Of a DNA stretch of 64,000 nt, positions 35,047-43,554 are shown piece by piece; the stretch's first letter is position 1; the number at the start of each line of letters is the position of its first letter. The position numbers were made by a program, and so were the translations under genes. Below the pieces are notes generated by a model. The model had not been told where the DNA came from, did not search any database, and saw nothing but the letters and a program-made list of their open reading frames with translations. This stretch comes from Antarcticimicrobium luteum (GTDB lineage Bacteria > Pseudomonadota > Alphaproteobacteria > Rhodobacterales > Rhodobacteraceae), in the NCBI RefSeq assembly GCF_004358185.1, contig NZ_SMUV01000066.1, positions 62,001 through 126,000 on the forward strand, written 5' to 3'.

Positions 35047-35391
35047 CTAGTCGACCACGCGGATCAGCTTGCGTTCCAGCACCCGCAGCACGGTCTTCAG
35101 GTCATGGCCGCGCTTGAGGATCTGGCCATCCATGCCGACAACCGCGTATTGCCCCTGCTTGCTGCGCAGCCTCGGGCGTTTCTCGATCCGGTAGAGCGGA
35201 TGTTCGGCGGTGCGGCGAAACACCGAGAACACTGCCATGTCGCGCAGACAGGAAATGCCATAGTCGCGCCATTCGCCGGCGGCCACCATGCGGCCATAGA
35301 CGGACAGGATGACGGAAAGTTCCCGGCGATCAAAGGCGACCTGGGCCGGGGCGGAGCCTTGGGAATACCCGCTGGGCGTCTGCATGTTCAT
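35047..35391 (-). CDS. DUF2794 family protein
   Basis: A 114-residue protein of unknown function widespread in alphaproteobacteria. Family features are VAFDRRELSVILSVYGRMVAAGEWRDYGI, FSVFRRTAEHPLYRIEKRP and a basic C-terminus with LRVLERKLIRVV. No signal or membrane segment. It is convergent with the NlpC gene; the 76 bases separating it from the imuB stop contain a short tandem repeat. Confidence 0.87.
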   Translation of the reverse strand: MNMQTPSGYSQGSAPAQVAFDRRELSVILSVYGRMVAAGEWRDYGISCLRDMAVFSVFRRTAEHPLYRIEKRPRLRSKQGQYAVVGMDGQILKRGHDLKTVLRVLERKLIRVVD

Positions 35392-35449
35392 GGCGTCAGG
35401 TTACGCGTTCTTTCCATCAAATCAAGCTTTTCGCCAAATCCGGCGCCAT

Positions 35450-35476
35450 GAAAGATCAGGCGAAAGATCAGGCGAA
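35450..35476. repeat. 12-bp tandem duplication at the imuB stop codon
   Basis: The unit GAAAGATCAGGC occurs twice head-to-tail (35450-35461 and 35462-35473) and a third partial copy (GAA) follows. The second copy contains the imuB stop codon (TCA at 35468-35470 on this strand), so the duplication lies at the very 3' end of the gene. Probably a replication-slippage duplication. Confidence 0.6.
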
Positions 35477-37120
35477 CTGTCCCTGGCAGAACCACCCCGG
35501 AGACAGGGCCGCGCCATGGGCATAGAACAACCACAGCCGGTCGCCGTCCCGGGTGGTGACCGCCCAGTAATCGCGCACCCCGCTGCGCCAGGCGGGCTCG
35601 TCCAGCCACCATTCGGGCGCGATCCGCTCCGGCCCTGTGGCCGCGGCCGGGGTCCGGTCGCGCCCGCGCCAGCGAAAGGCCGCAGGCAGCTCCGGCGCGT
35701 CGGGGGCGATCACCGGCTCGGGCGGCCAGAGCAGCAGCGGGCGCGGCGTGGGGGGGGCGGGCCAGCCCGCCGCCGGCTCGGACCAGGCGGCGGCCAGCAC
35801 CTGCGCGGTTTTTTCGGGGATGTGGCTGGCGGCCGGGTGGCGGCGGGTGATCGCCTCCATCCCCACCCGCGCGCCCAGCCGCCCCAGCAGATCGTCCAGC
35901 GCCGCGCCCCCCACCAGACGGTCGCGCACCGCCTGCCCCGCCTGCATATGGCCCGTGGCGGTGCGGGCATGGATCGGCTCGACCTGCACCGCCTCCAGCC
36001 GCAGCATGTCGATGCCGAAGCCCGCGTCGATGCCGTCGAGCTTCAGCTCCAGCAGCGGGCGGATGCGGTCCGGGTCGTGGCCGGGTCGGGCCAACCCCAC
36101 GATGACCACTTCGGTGGCGCGGTCGGTTCGGTGCGCCTCCAGCCGGAGCTGCCGCGCGCCCTGCCCCGCCGCCTCCAGCCCGGCGCAGAGCCGGGGCAGC
36201 ATCCGGTCGATCCCGGCCAGCAGATCATCCTTGAGCCCGATCGGCTCGGGCAGGGTGAGCCGCACGGCGAACCGCCGCTCCGGGCGCGCCGGCGACACCG
36301 GCTCGGGCGCGCTGCCCATGGCCTGGTCCAGACGGTGCACCAGCCCCTTGCCGAACCGCCGCGCCAGCCCGGCGCGGGGCTGACCCAGCAGATCGCCGAT
36401 CCGCCGCAGCCCGAGCCGGTTCAACTGCGCCACCACCTCCGGCTCCAGCCGCAGTGCCGCCACCGGCAGCGGCGAGAGCGCGCCATAGGTCTTGCCCGGC
36501 GGGGCGATCCGGGTGCCGCCGCCCACCGCCGCAACCGCAGGCGCCGCGCCGCCCCTGGTCCAGTGCCGCCGCTTGCCGGCGCGGGCGCGGGTGGCGCGCG
36601 CCTCCTGGTCGATGGCATCGCCCGAGCGGCCCGATCCGGCGACCTGCCCGGCGAACCGCGCCAGCGCCCAGGCCGCGCCCGGCGTATCCGCCAGCCCCGC
36701 CCGCAGGCTCAGCCCCATCGCGGCGCAATCGGCCTCGACCTGCTCCAGAAGCGCCGGCTCGCCACCGAACAGATGTGTGCAGCCGGTCAGATCAAGGATC
36801 AGCCCGTCCGGCGCCTCTCCCGCCACCCAGGGGCTGAACTTGCCCGCCCAGCGCCGCAGCGCGGCCAGGACCGCCGCCTCGCCCGCAGGGTCGCGGGGCC
36901 GGGTCGCAAGCCCCGCGCACAGCGCATGCGCATCGCGCAGCGGCTGGCCGACCCAGAGCCCGGCCGCCTCCGCCACCGCGTCCAGCGCCGCGATCTGCTG
37001 GGCGTTGCCGCGCTCCTCGACCACGGCCAGCGGCCCCTCCAGCGCCCCGCGGGCAACACGTAACGCCCGCTCGGCGGCAAGGCGGGGGAACCACAGGGAC
37101 AGGATCCGGCGTTTCGACAT
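35468..37120 (-). CDS. imuB: ImuB, catalytically inactive Y-family polymerase of the SOS mutasome
   Basis: A 550-residue Y-family polymerase homologue that in Caulobacter and Mycobacterium links ImuA, DnaE2 and the beta clamp in damage-induced mutagenesis. The N-terminus ILSLWFPRLAAERAL lacks the catalytic Asp of DinB, and the second site reads PDGLILDLTG rather than the DE pair. The little-finger-equivalent region and a C-terminal tail with WWLDEPAWRSGVRDYW are typical. It is preceded by an SOS box. No imuA adjoins it, and dnaE2 is 25 kb away. Confidence 0.9.
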   Translation of the reverse strand: MSKRRILSLWFPRLAAERALRVARGALEGPLAVVEERGNAQQIAALDAVAEAAGLWVGQPLRDAHALCAGLATRPRDPAGEAAVLAALRRWAGKFSPWVAGEAPDGLILDLTGCTHLFGGEPALLEQVEADCAAMGLSLRAGLADTPGAAWALARFAGQVAGSGRSGDAIDQEARATRARAGKRRHWTRGGAAPAVAAVGGGTRIAPPGKTYGALSPLPVAALRLEPEVVAQLNRLGLRRIGDLLGQPRAGLARRFGKGLVHRLDQAMGSAPEPVSPARPERRFAVRLTLPEPIGLKDDLLAGIDRMLPRLCAGLEAAGQGARQLRLEAHRTDRATEVVIVGLARPGHDPDRIRPLLELKLDGIDAGFGIDMLRLEAVQVEPIHARTATGHMQAGQAVRDRLVGGAALDDLLGRLGARVGMEAITRRHPAASHIPEKTAQVLAAAWSEPAAGWPAPPTPRPLLLWPPEPVIAPDAPELPAAFRWRGRDRTPAAATGPERIAPEWWLDEPAWRSGVRDYWAVTTRDGDRLWLFYAHGAALSPGWFCQGQFA

Positions 37121-37132
37121 GGCGGCATCTTT

Positions 37133-37147
37133 GTTCTCTTTTTGTTC
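37133..37147. promoter_or_regulatory. LexA SOS box of imuB
   Basis: GTTC (37133-37136), seven bases, GTTC (37144-37147): an exact match to the alphaproteobacterial LexA site GTTC-N7-GTTC. It lies 13 bases upstream of the imuB ATG, next to the AT-rich TATATAAT (37151-37159 region) that could supply the -10 element on the minus strand. Repression by LexA and induction by DNA damage are strongly implied. Confidence 0.85.
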
Positions 37148-37332
37148 CTCTTATATAATCGCCGTTCCGCAGGAGTCGAGCCGCAGCACCGCCACAGGCG
37201 GATTGGCGCAGGCCCGGCCGGAACGGTCGGTTTCAGAGGCGCAAAGATCGGCCCAGGCGCATGGAATGGGCGTTGAAACCCGGCCCGCTTTGCCGCAGGG
37301 TCTGGAACAAATCTGATTGGAGGTAGTGACCC

Positions 37333-38463
37333 ATGCGTACCCGCGCCGCCGTGGCCCTTGAGGCCGGAAAACCCCTTGAAATCATGGAAGTGAACCTGGA
37401 GGGCCCGAAGGCGGGCGAGGTTCTGGTGGAGATCAAGGCGACCGGCATCTGCCACACCGACGAATTCACCCGCTCCGGCGCCGACCCGGAGGGGCTCTTT
37501 CCGTCGATCCTGGGCCATGAGGGCGCCGGCATCGTGCTCGAGGTGGGCGAAGGTGTCACCACGCTGAAACCCGGCGATCACGTGATCCCGCTCTACACCC
37601 CCGAATGCCGCGAATGCGCGTCGTGCCTCTCGGGCAAGACCAACCTCTGCACCGCGATCCGCAACACGCAAGGCCAGGGGCTGATGCCGGACGGCACCAC
37701 GCGGTTCTCGATGCTCGACGGCACGCCGATCTATCACTACATGGGCTGCTCGACCTTCGCCAATCACACGGTGATGCCGGAAATCGCGCTGGCCAAGGTG
37801 CGCGACGACGCCCCCTTCGACAAGATCTGTTACATCGGCTGCGGCGTGACCACCGGCATCGGCGCGGTGATCAACACCGCCGGGGTCGAAATCGGCTCGA
37901 CCGCCGCCGTCTTCGGGCTGGGCGGTATCGGTCTGAACGTGATCCAGGGGCTGCGCATGGCCGGCGCCGACATGATCATCGGGGTCGATCTGAACGACGA
38001 CAAGGCGGTGATGGCGAAGAAATTCGGCATGACCCATTTCATCAACCCGATGAAGGCGCAGCGCCCGGTGGTGCAGGAGATCGTCGAGCTGACCAAGACC
38101 GAAAGGGATCAGATCGGCGGCGTCGATTACTCGTTCGATGCCACCGGCAACGTGCAGGTGATGCGCGACGCGCTGGAATGCTCGCATCGCGGCTGGGGCG
38201 TGTCGGTGGTGATCGGCGTGGCGCCCTCGGGGGCCGAGATTTCCACCCGTCCGTTCCAGCTGGTCACCGGCCGGGTCTGGAAGGGCACCGCGTTTGGCGG
38301 CGCAAAGGGGCGCACCGACGTGCCGAAATTCGTCGACTGGTACATGAACGGCAAGATCGAGATTGACCCGATGATCACCCACAAGCTGAGCCTTGACGAG
38401 ATCAACACCGGCTTTGACCTCATGCACGAGGGCAAATCGATCCGCGCCGTGGTGGAATACTGA
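37333..38463 (+). CDS. adhI: S-(hydroxymethyl)glutathione dehydrogenase / class III alcohol dehydrogenase
   Basis: An NAD-dependent zinc enzyme oxidising the formaldehyde-glutathione adduct to S-formylglutathione. The 376-residue product has the catalytic zinc site in GICHTDEF and ILGHEGAG, the structural zinc lobe [15 protein letters not shown], the coenzyme fold [13 protein letters not shown] and the class III tail [25 protein letters not shown] upstream sets the start. The next pathway enzyme, S-formylglutathione hydrolase, is encoded 4.3 kb downstream rather than adjacent. Confidence 0.96.
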   Translation: MRTRAAVALEAGKPLEIMEVNLEGPKAGEVLVEIKATGICHTDEFTRSGADPEGLFPSILGHEGAGIVLEVGEGVTTLKPGDHVIPLYTPECRECASCLSGKTNLCTAIRNTQGQGLMPDGTTRFSMLDGTPIYHYMGCSTFANHTVMPEIALAKVRDDAPFDKICYIGCGVTTGIGAVINTAGVEIGSTAAVFGLGGIGLNVIQGLRMAGADMIIGVDLNDDKAVMAKKFGMTHFINPMKAQRPVVQEIVELTKTERDQIGGVDYSFDATGNVQVMRDALECSHRGWGVSVVIGVAPSGAEISTRPFQLVTGRVWKGTAFGGAKGRTDVPKFVDWYMNGKIEIDPMITHKLSLDEINTGFDLMHEGKSIRAVVEY

Positions 38464-38470
38464 CACAAGC

Positions 38471-38499
38471 GCGCGCCGGCCCCACCCGGACCGGCGCGC
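38471..38499 (+). terminator. Hairpin after adhI
   Basis: GCGCGCCGG (38471-38479) and CCGGCGCGC (38491-38499) form a 9-bp GC stem in the 53-base gap before the acetyltransferase gene. It is not followed by T residues, so read-through into the next gene is possible. Confidence 0.5.
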
Positions 38500-38516
38500 C
38501 ACAGGATGACAAGACC

Positions 38517-39008
38517 ATGAGCGATGTGACGATCCGGCCCGCGACCCCGGCCGACGAGGATACGATCTGGGCGATGCTGGAACCGGTCATTCGTGGCGGC
38601 GACACCTATGCCCTGCCCCGCGACATGACGCGCGCGGCCGCGCTGGCCTATTGGTTCGCGCCCACGAATGCGGTGCTGCTGGCCGAGGCCGACGGCCAGC
38701 CGCTGGGCACCTATTACCTGCGGCCCAACGCCATGGGCGGGGGCGATCATGTCTGCAACTGCGGCTATATCACCGCGCAGGCGGCGCAGGGAAAAGGCGT
38801 CGCGCGCACAATGCTGGCGGATTCGCTCGATCGCGCGCGCGAGGCGGGGTTCCGCGCCATGCAGTATAATTTCGTGATCGCCACCAACACCCGCGCCATT
38901 GACACCTGGGAGCGCGCCGGCTTTGACGTGGTGGGCCGTCTGCCCGACGCCTATCGCCACCCGGCGCAGGGCTATGTCGACGCGCTGGTGATGTTCCGCG
39001 CGCTCTGA
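38517..39008 (+). CDS. GNAT family N-acetyltransferase
   Basis: A 163-residue acetyl-CoA-dependent acetyltransferase. It shows the N-terminal VTIRPATPADEDTIWAMLEPV, the coenzyme-binding GYITAQAAQGKGVARTML (about residues 82-99) and the C-terminal INTWERAGF-like segment (IDTWERAGFDVVGRLPDAY). Substrate unknown; the closest general type is a phosphinothricin/amino-acid-like acetyltransferase. It follows adhI after a hairpin and may be co-transcribed. Confidence 0.88.
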   Translation: MSDVTIRPATPADEDTIWAMLEPVIRGGDTYALPRDMTRAAALAYWFAPTNAVLLAEADGQPLGTYYLRPNAMGGGDHVCNCGYITAQAAQGKGVARTMLADSLDRAREAGFRAMQYNFVIATNTRAIDTWERAGFDVVGRLPDAYRHPAQGYVDALVMFRAL

Positions 39009-39111
39009 TCCGATACACGCTGATCCGTTGCACCTGTAACAATGCGCCTGAAACATTGCACCGGGCGCCCGGATCGTACAGTTTCAATCCCGAAATGGGG
39101 AGTTTACACCT

Positions 39112-39885
39112 ATGGCCGAAAAGCCGCACACACCGCTGCTCGCGGTGCTGATCGACGCCGACAACATCTCGGCCAAATATGCCGAGGCGATTTTCGAGGA
39201 GATCGCCTCGTTCGGCGAGGCCAGCATCCGCCGCATCTATGGCGATTTCTCCGGCGGCGCGCCGCAGGGCTGGTCCAAGGACAAGCTGGCGGCGCTGGCC
39301 ATCGTCCCGCACCAGCAGTTCGCCAACACCACCGGCAAGAACGCCAGCGACATCGCGCTGGTGATCGACGCGATGGACATCCTGCATTCGGGCCGGTTCG
39401 ATGGCTTCGTGCTGATCTCGTCCGACAGCGATTTCACCCGGCTGGCCAGCCGCATCCGCGAACAGGGGCTGGACGTCTACGGCATGGGGATGCGCAAGAC
39501 GCCTGCCGCCTTCGTCAAGGCGTGCAAACGGTTCATCTATGTCGAGAACCTGATGCCCGAGGCAGCCAAGACCAGGCCGAAACCGGCCAAACCCATCACC
39601 GCCACCACCCGTGAGGCCGCGCCCGCCGTGGCCCAGATCAGCGGCGAGGCCCCGGCCGAGCTGGAGGATCCCGCCAAGCTGATGATCCGCGCCATGGACG
39701 CGATCGACCAAGAGGATGAATGGTATTCTCTGGGTCAGATCGGCCAGTTCATCACCGCCGCCAACCCGGATTTCGACACCCGCAGCTATGGCAAGAAAAA
39801 GCTGAGCGATCTGGTCAAGGAACTGAAGCGGTTTGAAACCAAGGTCGGCGAGGGCAATCAGCTTCTGGTGCGGCGGATCGACTGA
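39112..39885 (+). CDS. NYN-domain ribonuclease-like protein with OST-HTH/LOTUS domain
   Basis: A 257-residue protein. Residues 8-150 form a NYN (PIN-like) domain with the acidic residues of VLIDADNISAKYAEAI, TGKNASDIALVIDAMD and LISSDSDFTRLASRIREQG, the expected metal site. A linker rich in Pro/Ala (about 155-190) leads to a C-terminal OST-HTH/LOTUS domain (LGQIGQFITAANPDFDTRSYGKKKLSDLV), a fold linked to RNA binding. It is probably an RNA nuclease or RNA-binding regulator. GGGGAG upstream sets the start. Confidence 0.9.
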   Translation: MAEKPHTPLLAVLIDADNISAKYAEAIFEEIASFGEASIRRIYGDFSGGAPQGWSKDKLAALAIVPHQQFANTTGKNASDIALVIDAMDILHSGRFDGFVLISSDSDFTRLASRIREQGLDVYGMGMRKTPAAFVKACKRFIYVENLMPEAAKTRPKPAKPITATTREAAPAVAQISGEAPAELEDPAKLMIRAMDAIDQEDEWYSLGQIGQFITAANPDFDTRSYGKKKLSDLVKELKRFETKVGEGNQLLVRRID

Positions 39886-39908
39886 CGCAGGTCAGGCAAT
39901 GTAACGGA

Positions 39909-40526
39909 TCAGGCCCCGTAGCGGGCGAGGAACATGTCGACCGCGTTGCGCACCACGTCCTCTTTCTCCTCTTCGGAGAAATCGGTCTGGATACCAAACG
40001 CCGCGCGGGTCCACAGCTTGACCTTGCACAGTTCCAGATATTGCTCGGCCGCCATCGGAATATCCTCGATCACCAGTTCGCCGCGCGCCACCGCGCAGGT
40101 CAGGTATTCGCTGATCCGTTCCCGCCCCATCGCCGGGCCGCTGACGTAATAGGCGCGGCCCAGTTCGGGGAAGCGTTCGCGCTCGGCCACGCAGATACGG
40201 AAGATCCGCTGCGAAAAGTCCGACAGAAGAAAGGTCAGGATATGCCGTCCAGTGACTGTCAGCACCTCGCGCACGGGAAAGGATCCGTCGATATGCGCCG
40301 AGGCCTGCTCGGCCATCAGGCCGCATTCGCTGTTGGCCACCTCCATGAACAGCATCCGCTTGTCCGGGAAATAGCTGTAGAGCGTGGCCTTGGACACGCC
40401 CGCGGCCCGCGCGATGTCATCCACGCTGGCCCCCTCGAACCCATCGGCCAGGAACACCTGACGCGCGCCGGCCAGCACCTGATCGAACTTGCGCCCGGTT
40501 CTGACAATATCCGCAGCTTCGCCCAT
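39909..40526 (-). CDS. TetR/AcrR family regulator
   Basis: A 205-residue repressor with an N-terminal helix-turn-helix (FEGASVDDIARAAGVSKATLYSYFPDKRMLFMEV, about residues 34-67) and a helical ligand-binding C-terminus (SQRIFRICVAERERFPELGRAYY). GGAGGGA before ATG 40526 supports the start. A palindrome AACCG-N2-CGGTT lies 36 bases upstream, suiting autorepression. It is divergent from the mbfA-like gene; the ligand is unknown. Confidence 0.92.
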   Translation of the reverse strand: MGEAADIVRTGRKFDQVLAGARQVFLADGFEGASVDDIARAAGVSKATLYSYFPDKRMLFMEVANSECGLMAEQASAHIDGSFPVREVLTVTGRHILTFLLSDFSQRIFRICVAERERFPELGRAYYVSGPAMGRERISEYLTCAVARGELVIEDIPMAAEQYLELCKVKLWTRAAFGIQTDFSEEEKEDVVRNAVDMFLARYGA

Positions 40527-40561
40527 AGATCCCTCCGGCTGGCGCCCTGTTCCGTGATATA

Positions 40562-40573
40562 AACCGAGCGGTT
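40562..40573. promoter_or_regulatory. Candidate TetR operator
   Basis: AACCG (40562-40566), AG, CGGTT (40569-40573): a perfect 5+5 palindrome preceded by ATATA. AACCG-NN-CGGTT-type sites are common targets of AcrR-like TetR proteins. It lies in the 132-base gap between the TetR gene and mbfA, nearer the former. Confidence 0.5.
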
Positions 40574-40627
40574 CAGTTGCAACAACAAGGCGCCTGCCGA
40601 CCCTTGAATATGTCGAATGACCCGAAT

Positions 40628-40647
40628 ACTTAGAACCGATCTAAAGT
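40628..40647. promoter_or_regulatory. Candidate Irr-binding iron control element (ICE) of mbfA
   Basis: ACTTAGAACCGATCTAAAGT: the half sites TTAGA (40630-40634) and TCTAA (40640-40644) are inverted with five bases between. This spacing and sequence resemble the ICE motif bound by Irr, as I recall it (TTTAGAA-N3-TTCTAAA). It ends 11 bases before the mbfA start, so bound Irr would block transcription or its start. In Bradyrhizobium and Agrobacterium mbfA is Irr-controlled, which fits. Confidence 0.6.
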
Positions 40648-40658
40648 GAGGCATCACC

Positions 40659-41630
40659 ATGCAGTTCTTTGCGCGCAAGCGGTTCCGCGATCTGAGCGAA
40701 CAGGAAATTCTCGCCCTGGCGATCTCGTCCGAGGAGGACGACGCGCAGATCTATCGCGGCTATGCCGAACGGCTGCGCGCCGATTTCCCGGCCAGCGCCA
40801 GGATGTTCGACGGTATGGCCGCCGAAGAGGACGAGCATCGCGCGCTGTTGATCGAGGCGCACAAACAGCGCTTTGGCGACACCATTCCGCTGATCCGGCG
40901 CGAACATGTGGCGGGATATTACGCGCGCCGCCCGATCTGGCTGGTGGAAAACCTCGGGATCGAACGCATCCGCGAAGAGGCCGAGATGATGGAGCGCGAT
41001 GCCGAGCGTTTCTATCTCGCCGCCGCCAAGCGCAGCAGTGATGCCCAGACCCGCAAACTGCTGGGCGATCTGGCTGCAGCCGAAGCCGGCCACCAGGACA
41101 CCGCGCAGGGCCTGGCCGAGGAACATCTCGACACCGACGCGCGCAGCGCCGAGGAGGCCACCGCGCATCGCCAGTTCGTGCTGACCTGGGTGCAGCCGGG
41201 TCTGGCCGGGCTGATGGACGGGTCGGTCTCGACGCTGGCGCCGATCTTTGCCACCGCCTTTGCCACCCAGGATTCCTGGACCACCTTTCTTGTCGGCGTC
41301 GCCGCCTCGGTGGGGGCCGGCATTTCCATGGGCTTTACCGAGGCCGCCTCGGACGATGGCGAGATTTCCGGGCGCGGTTCGCCGCTGAAACGGGGGATCG
41401 CGGCGGGGGTCATGACCACGTTGGGCGGGCTGGGTCACGCCATGCCCTATCTGATCCCCGATTTCTGGACCGCCACGGGTCTCGCGGTGATCATCGTTTT
41501 CTTCGAGCTCTGGGCGATCGCCTGGATTCAGAACCGCTATATGGACACACCCTTCTTCCGCGCCGCGTTTCAGGTGGTGCTGGGGGGCGCGCTGGTGCTT
41601 GCGGCAGGGGTCCTGATCGGCAGCGGCTAG
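40659..41630 (+). CDS. mbfA: Membrane-bound ferritin/iron exporter MbfA (Er-VIT1 family)
   Basis: A 323-residue protein joining an N-terminal erythrin (ferritin-like) di-iron domain to a C-terminal VIT1 iron-transport domain. The first ~150 residues carry Glu/His ligands in ISSEEDDAQIYRGY, AAEEDEHRALLIEAH, EEAEMMERDAERFY and AAEAGHQDTAQ. After GLAGLMDGSVSTLAPIFATAFA come about five membrane segments. It is known as an inner-membrane iron exporter protecting against iron and peroxide stress. The FARKRFRDLSEQEIL start is typical. Iron regulation is suggested by the ICE-like box. Confidence 0.93.
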   Translation: MQFFARKRFRDLSEQEILALAISSEEDDAQIYRGYAERLRADFPASARMFDGMAAEEDEHRALLIEAHKQRFGDTIPLIRREHVAGYYARRPIWLVENLGIERIREEAEMMERDAERFYLAAAKRSSDAQTRKLLGDLAAAEAGHQDTAQGLAEEHLDTDARSAEEATAHRQFVLTWVQPGLAGLMDGSVSTLAPIFATAFATQDSWTTFLVGVAASVGAGISMGFTEAASDDGEISGRGSPLKRGIAAGVMTTLGGLGHAMPYLIPDFWTATGLAVIIVFFELWAIAWIQNRYMDTPFFRAAFQVVLGGALVLAAGVLIGSG

Positions 41631-41638
41631 CCGGCTTG

Positions 41639-41663
41639 CGGTAGCCCGCGCAAGCGGCTACCG
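41639..41663 (+). terminator. Hairpin after mbfA
   Basis: CGGTAGCC (41639-41646) and GGCTACCG (41656-41663) form a perfect 8-bp stem in the 40-base gap before the AEC transporter gene. No T run; it ends 8 bases before the next start codon. Confidence 0.45.
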
Positions 41664-41670
41664 ATGCGTC

Positions 41671-42600
41671 ATGGTCGAGATATTCATACGAACCCTGCCC
41701 TTTTTCGCGATCATCGGCCTTGGCTACTGGGCCGGGCGTAGCCGCTTTTTCACCGAAGAGGCGACCTCGTATCTGACCAAGTTCGTTTTCTATTTTGCGC
41801 TGTCGGCGATGATCTTCCGGTTTGCCGCAAACCTTTCTTTTGCCGAGGTGTTCAACGGCCGGCTTGTGCTGGGCTATCTGTGGGGCACCGCCTTTGTCTA
41901 TGGCATCGCCACGGCGGTGGCCTTTCTGCGCGGGCTCGACGTGCCCACCGCCGGGATCGAGGCGCAATGCGTGGCGATCGGCAATGTCGGCTTTCTCGGC
42001 CTGCCGATGCTGTCGCTGCTGTTCGGCGAGGCGGCGATCGGGCCGGTGATGCTGGTGCTGACAACCGATCTGGTGGTGTTCTCCAGCCTGATCGTGATGC
42101 TGATCAACGGCGGCCGCGACGGGCGGCTGAAGCTGTCGACCCTGCGCCTGATGGGGATGGGGCTGCTGCGCAACCCGATGATCGTCTCGATCGTGCTGGG
42201 GATGCTGTGGTCGGCGCTGGAGCTGCCGGTGCCCGAGCCGCTGAACGCCTTTCTGTCCATTCTGGGCGGCGCCGCCACCCCCGGCGCGTTGTTTGCCATC
42301 GGCGCCTCGCTGGCCAGCAAATCGGCCGAGCGGGTGCAGGTCGCTGCCTGGCTTTCCTTTGGCAAGCTGGTGCTGCACCCCGCCGCGGTGGCGCTGGGGG
42401 TTCTGGTGCTGTTCCCGCTCGATGCCTTCTCGGCCTCGGTGGTCATCGCCTCGGCGGCGCTGCCGGTGGCGGGTAATGTCTATATGCTGGCGCAACACTA
42501 TGGGGTCGCGCCGCACCGGGTCTCGGCGGCGATCCTGCTGTCGACCATGGCGAGCATCCTGACCGTGCCGGTGGTGATCGCCTGGATCACCGGAGCCTGA
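41671..42600 (+). CDS. AEC family transporter
   Basis: A 309-residue auxin-efflux-carrier-type permease with about ten membrane segments arranged as two halves. It starts FIRTLPFFAIIGLGYWAGR and includes the conserved AIGNVGFLGLPM in the first half and ASAALPVAGNVYMLAQHYG in the second. Bacterial members export or import small organic acids; the substrate is not shown here. It follows mbfA on the same strand. Confidence 0.9.
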   Translation: MVEIFIRTLPFFAIIGLGYWAGRSRFFTEEATSYLTKFVFYFALSAMIFRFAANLSFAEVFNGRLVLGYLWGTAFVYGIATAVAFLRGLDVPTAGIEAQCVAIGNVGFLGLPMLSLLFGEAAIGPVMLVLTTDLVVFSSLIVMLINGGRDGRLKLSTLRLMGMGLLRNPMIVSIVLGMLWSALELPVPEPLNAFLSILGGAATPGALFAIGASLASKSAERVQVAAWLSFGKLVLHPAAVALGVLVLFPLDAFSASVVIASAALPVAGNVYMLAQHYGVAPHRVSAAILLSTMASILTVPVVIAWITGA

Positions 42601-42719
42601 GCGGGCCCGAGCGCCGCCGCCGCCTTTTGCCCGAAAAGACGCCAGCAAGGGGCGCCCGCCCTTTACGCACCGCCGCCGGACCGGTAGCCAGAAGCAAACC
42701 GAAACGGGAGTGCGCGAAA

Positions 42720-43550
42720 ATGGAAACCCTGTCCGAAAATGCCGCCTTTGGCGGTGTGCAAGGCGTCTACAAACACGCCTCGGATGTCTGCAACTGCGAC
42801 ATGACCTTTGGCCTGTTCCTGCCGCAAGAGGCAAAGGATGGCCCGGTTCCGGTGCTGTGGTATCTCTCGGGGCTGACCTGCACCCATGAGAACGCCATGA
42901 CCAAGGCCGGCGCGCAGGTCTGGGCGGCCGAGCATGGCATCGCGCTGGTGTTTCCCGACACCAGCCCCCGGGGCGCTGGTGTGGCCGACGACGAGGCCTA
43001 TGACCTGGGCCAGGGCGCGGGGTTCTACGTCAACGCCACGCAGGATCCCTGGGCGCCGCATTTCCGCATGTGGGATTACGTCGCCGAGGAGTTGCCGCGG
43101 GTGATTGACGCGGCCTTTGCCATCGACCCCGAGCGGCAGGCGATCACCGGCCATTCCATGGGCGGGCACGGCGCGCTGACGCTGGCGATGGGCCTGCCGG
43201 GGCGTTACCGCTCGGTCTCGGCGTTTGCGCCGATCGCCAACCCCAGCGCCAGCGACTGGGGCCGCAAGCAGCTGACCGCCTATCTGGGCGCGGACGAGGC
43301 CGCCTGGGCGCCCCACGACGCCACGCTGATGATGCGGACTGGCGGCTTTGACGGCCCGATCCTGATCGACCAGGGGGCAAACGACCAGTTCCTCGACCTG
43401 CTCAGGCCCGAGGCGCTGGCCGGGGCCATCGCCGCGCAGCGGCAGGAGGCCAGCTTCCGGATGCAGAAGGGGTACGACCACAGTTATTTCTTCGTCTCCT
43501 CCTTCATGGAGGACCACGTCGCCTTCCACGCCGACGCGCTCTGGCGCTGA
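42720..43550 (+). CDS. fghA: S-formylglutathione hydrolase
   Basis: An esterase-D-type serine hydrolase that releases formate and glutathione, completing the formaldehyde oxidation begun by the class III ADH at 37.3 kb. The 276-residue product has [17 protein letters not shown] (oxyanion loop), the nucleophile elbow [10 protein letters not shown] with Ser146, [11 protein letters not shown] with the catalytic Asp and GYDHSYFF with the His. ATG 42720 follows AACGGGAG; a longer frame from 42627 is non-homologous. Confidence 0.95.
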   Translation: METLSENAAFGGVQGVYKHASDVCNCDMTFGLFLPQEAKDGPVPVLWYLSGLTCTHENAMTKAGAQVWAAEHGIALVFPDTSPRGAGVADDEAYDLGQGAGFYVNATQDPWAPHFRMWDYVAEELPRVIDAAFAIDPERQAITGHSMGGHGALTLAMGLPGRYRSVSAFAPIANPSASDWGRKQLTAYLGADEAAWAPHDATLMMRTGGFDGPILIDQGANDQFLDLLRPEALAGAIAAQRQEASFRMQKGYDHSYFFVSSFMEDHVAFHADALWR

Positions 43551-43554
43551 GGCG

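Noticed and set aside
35700-37000. imuB as an active DNA polymerase IV (dinB)
   Set aside because: The catalytic carboxylates are missing at both expected places and the C-terminal tail fits ImuB.
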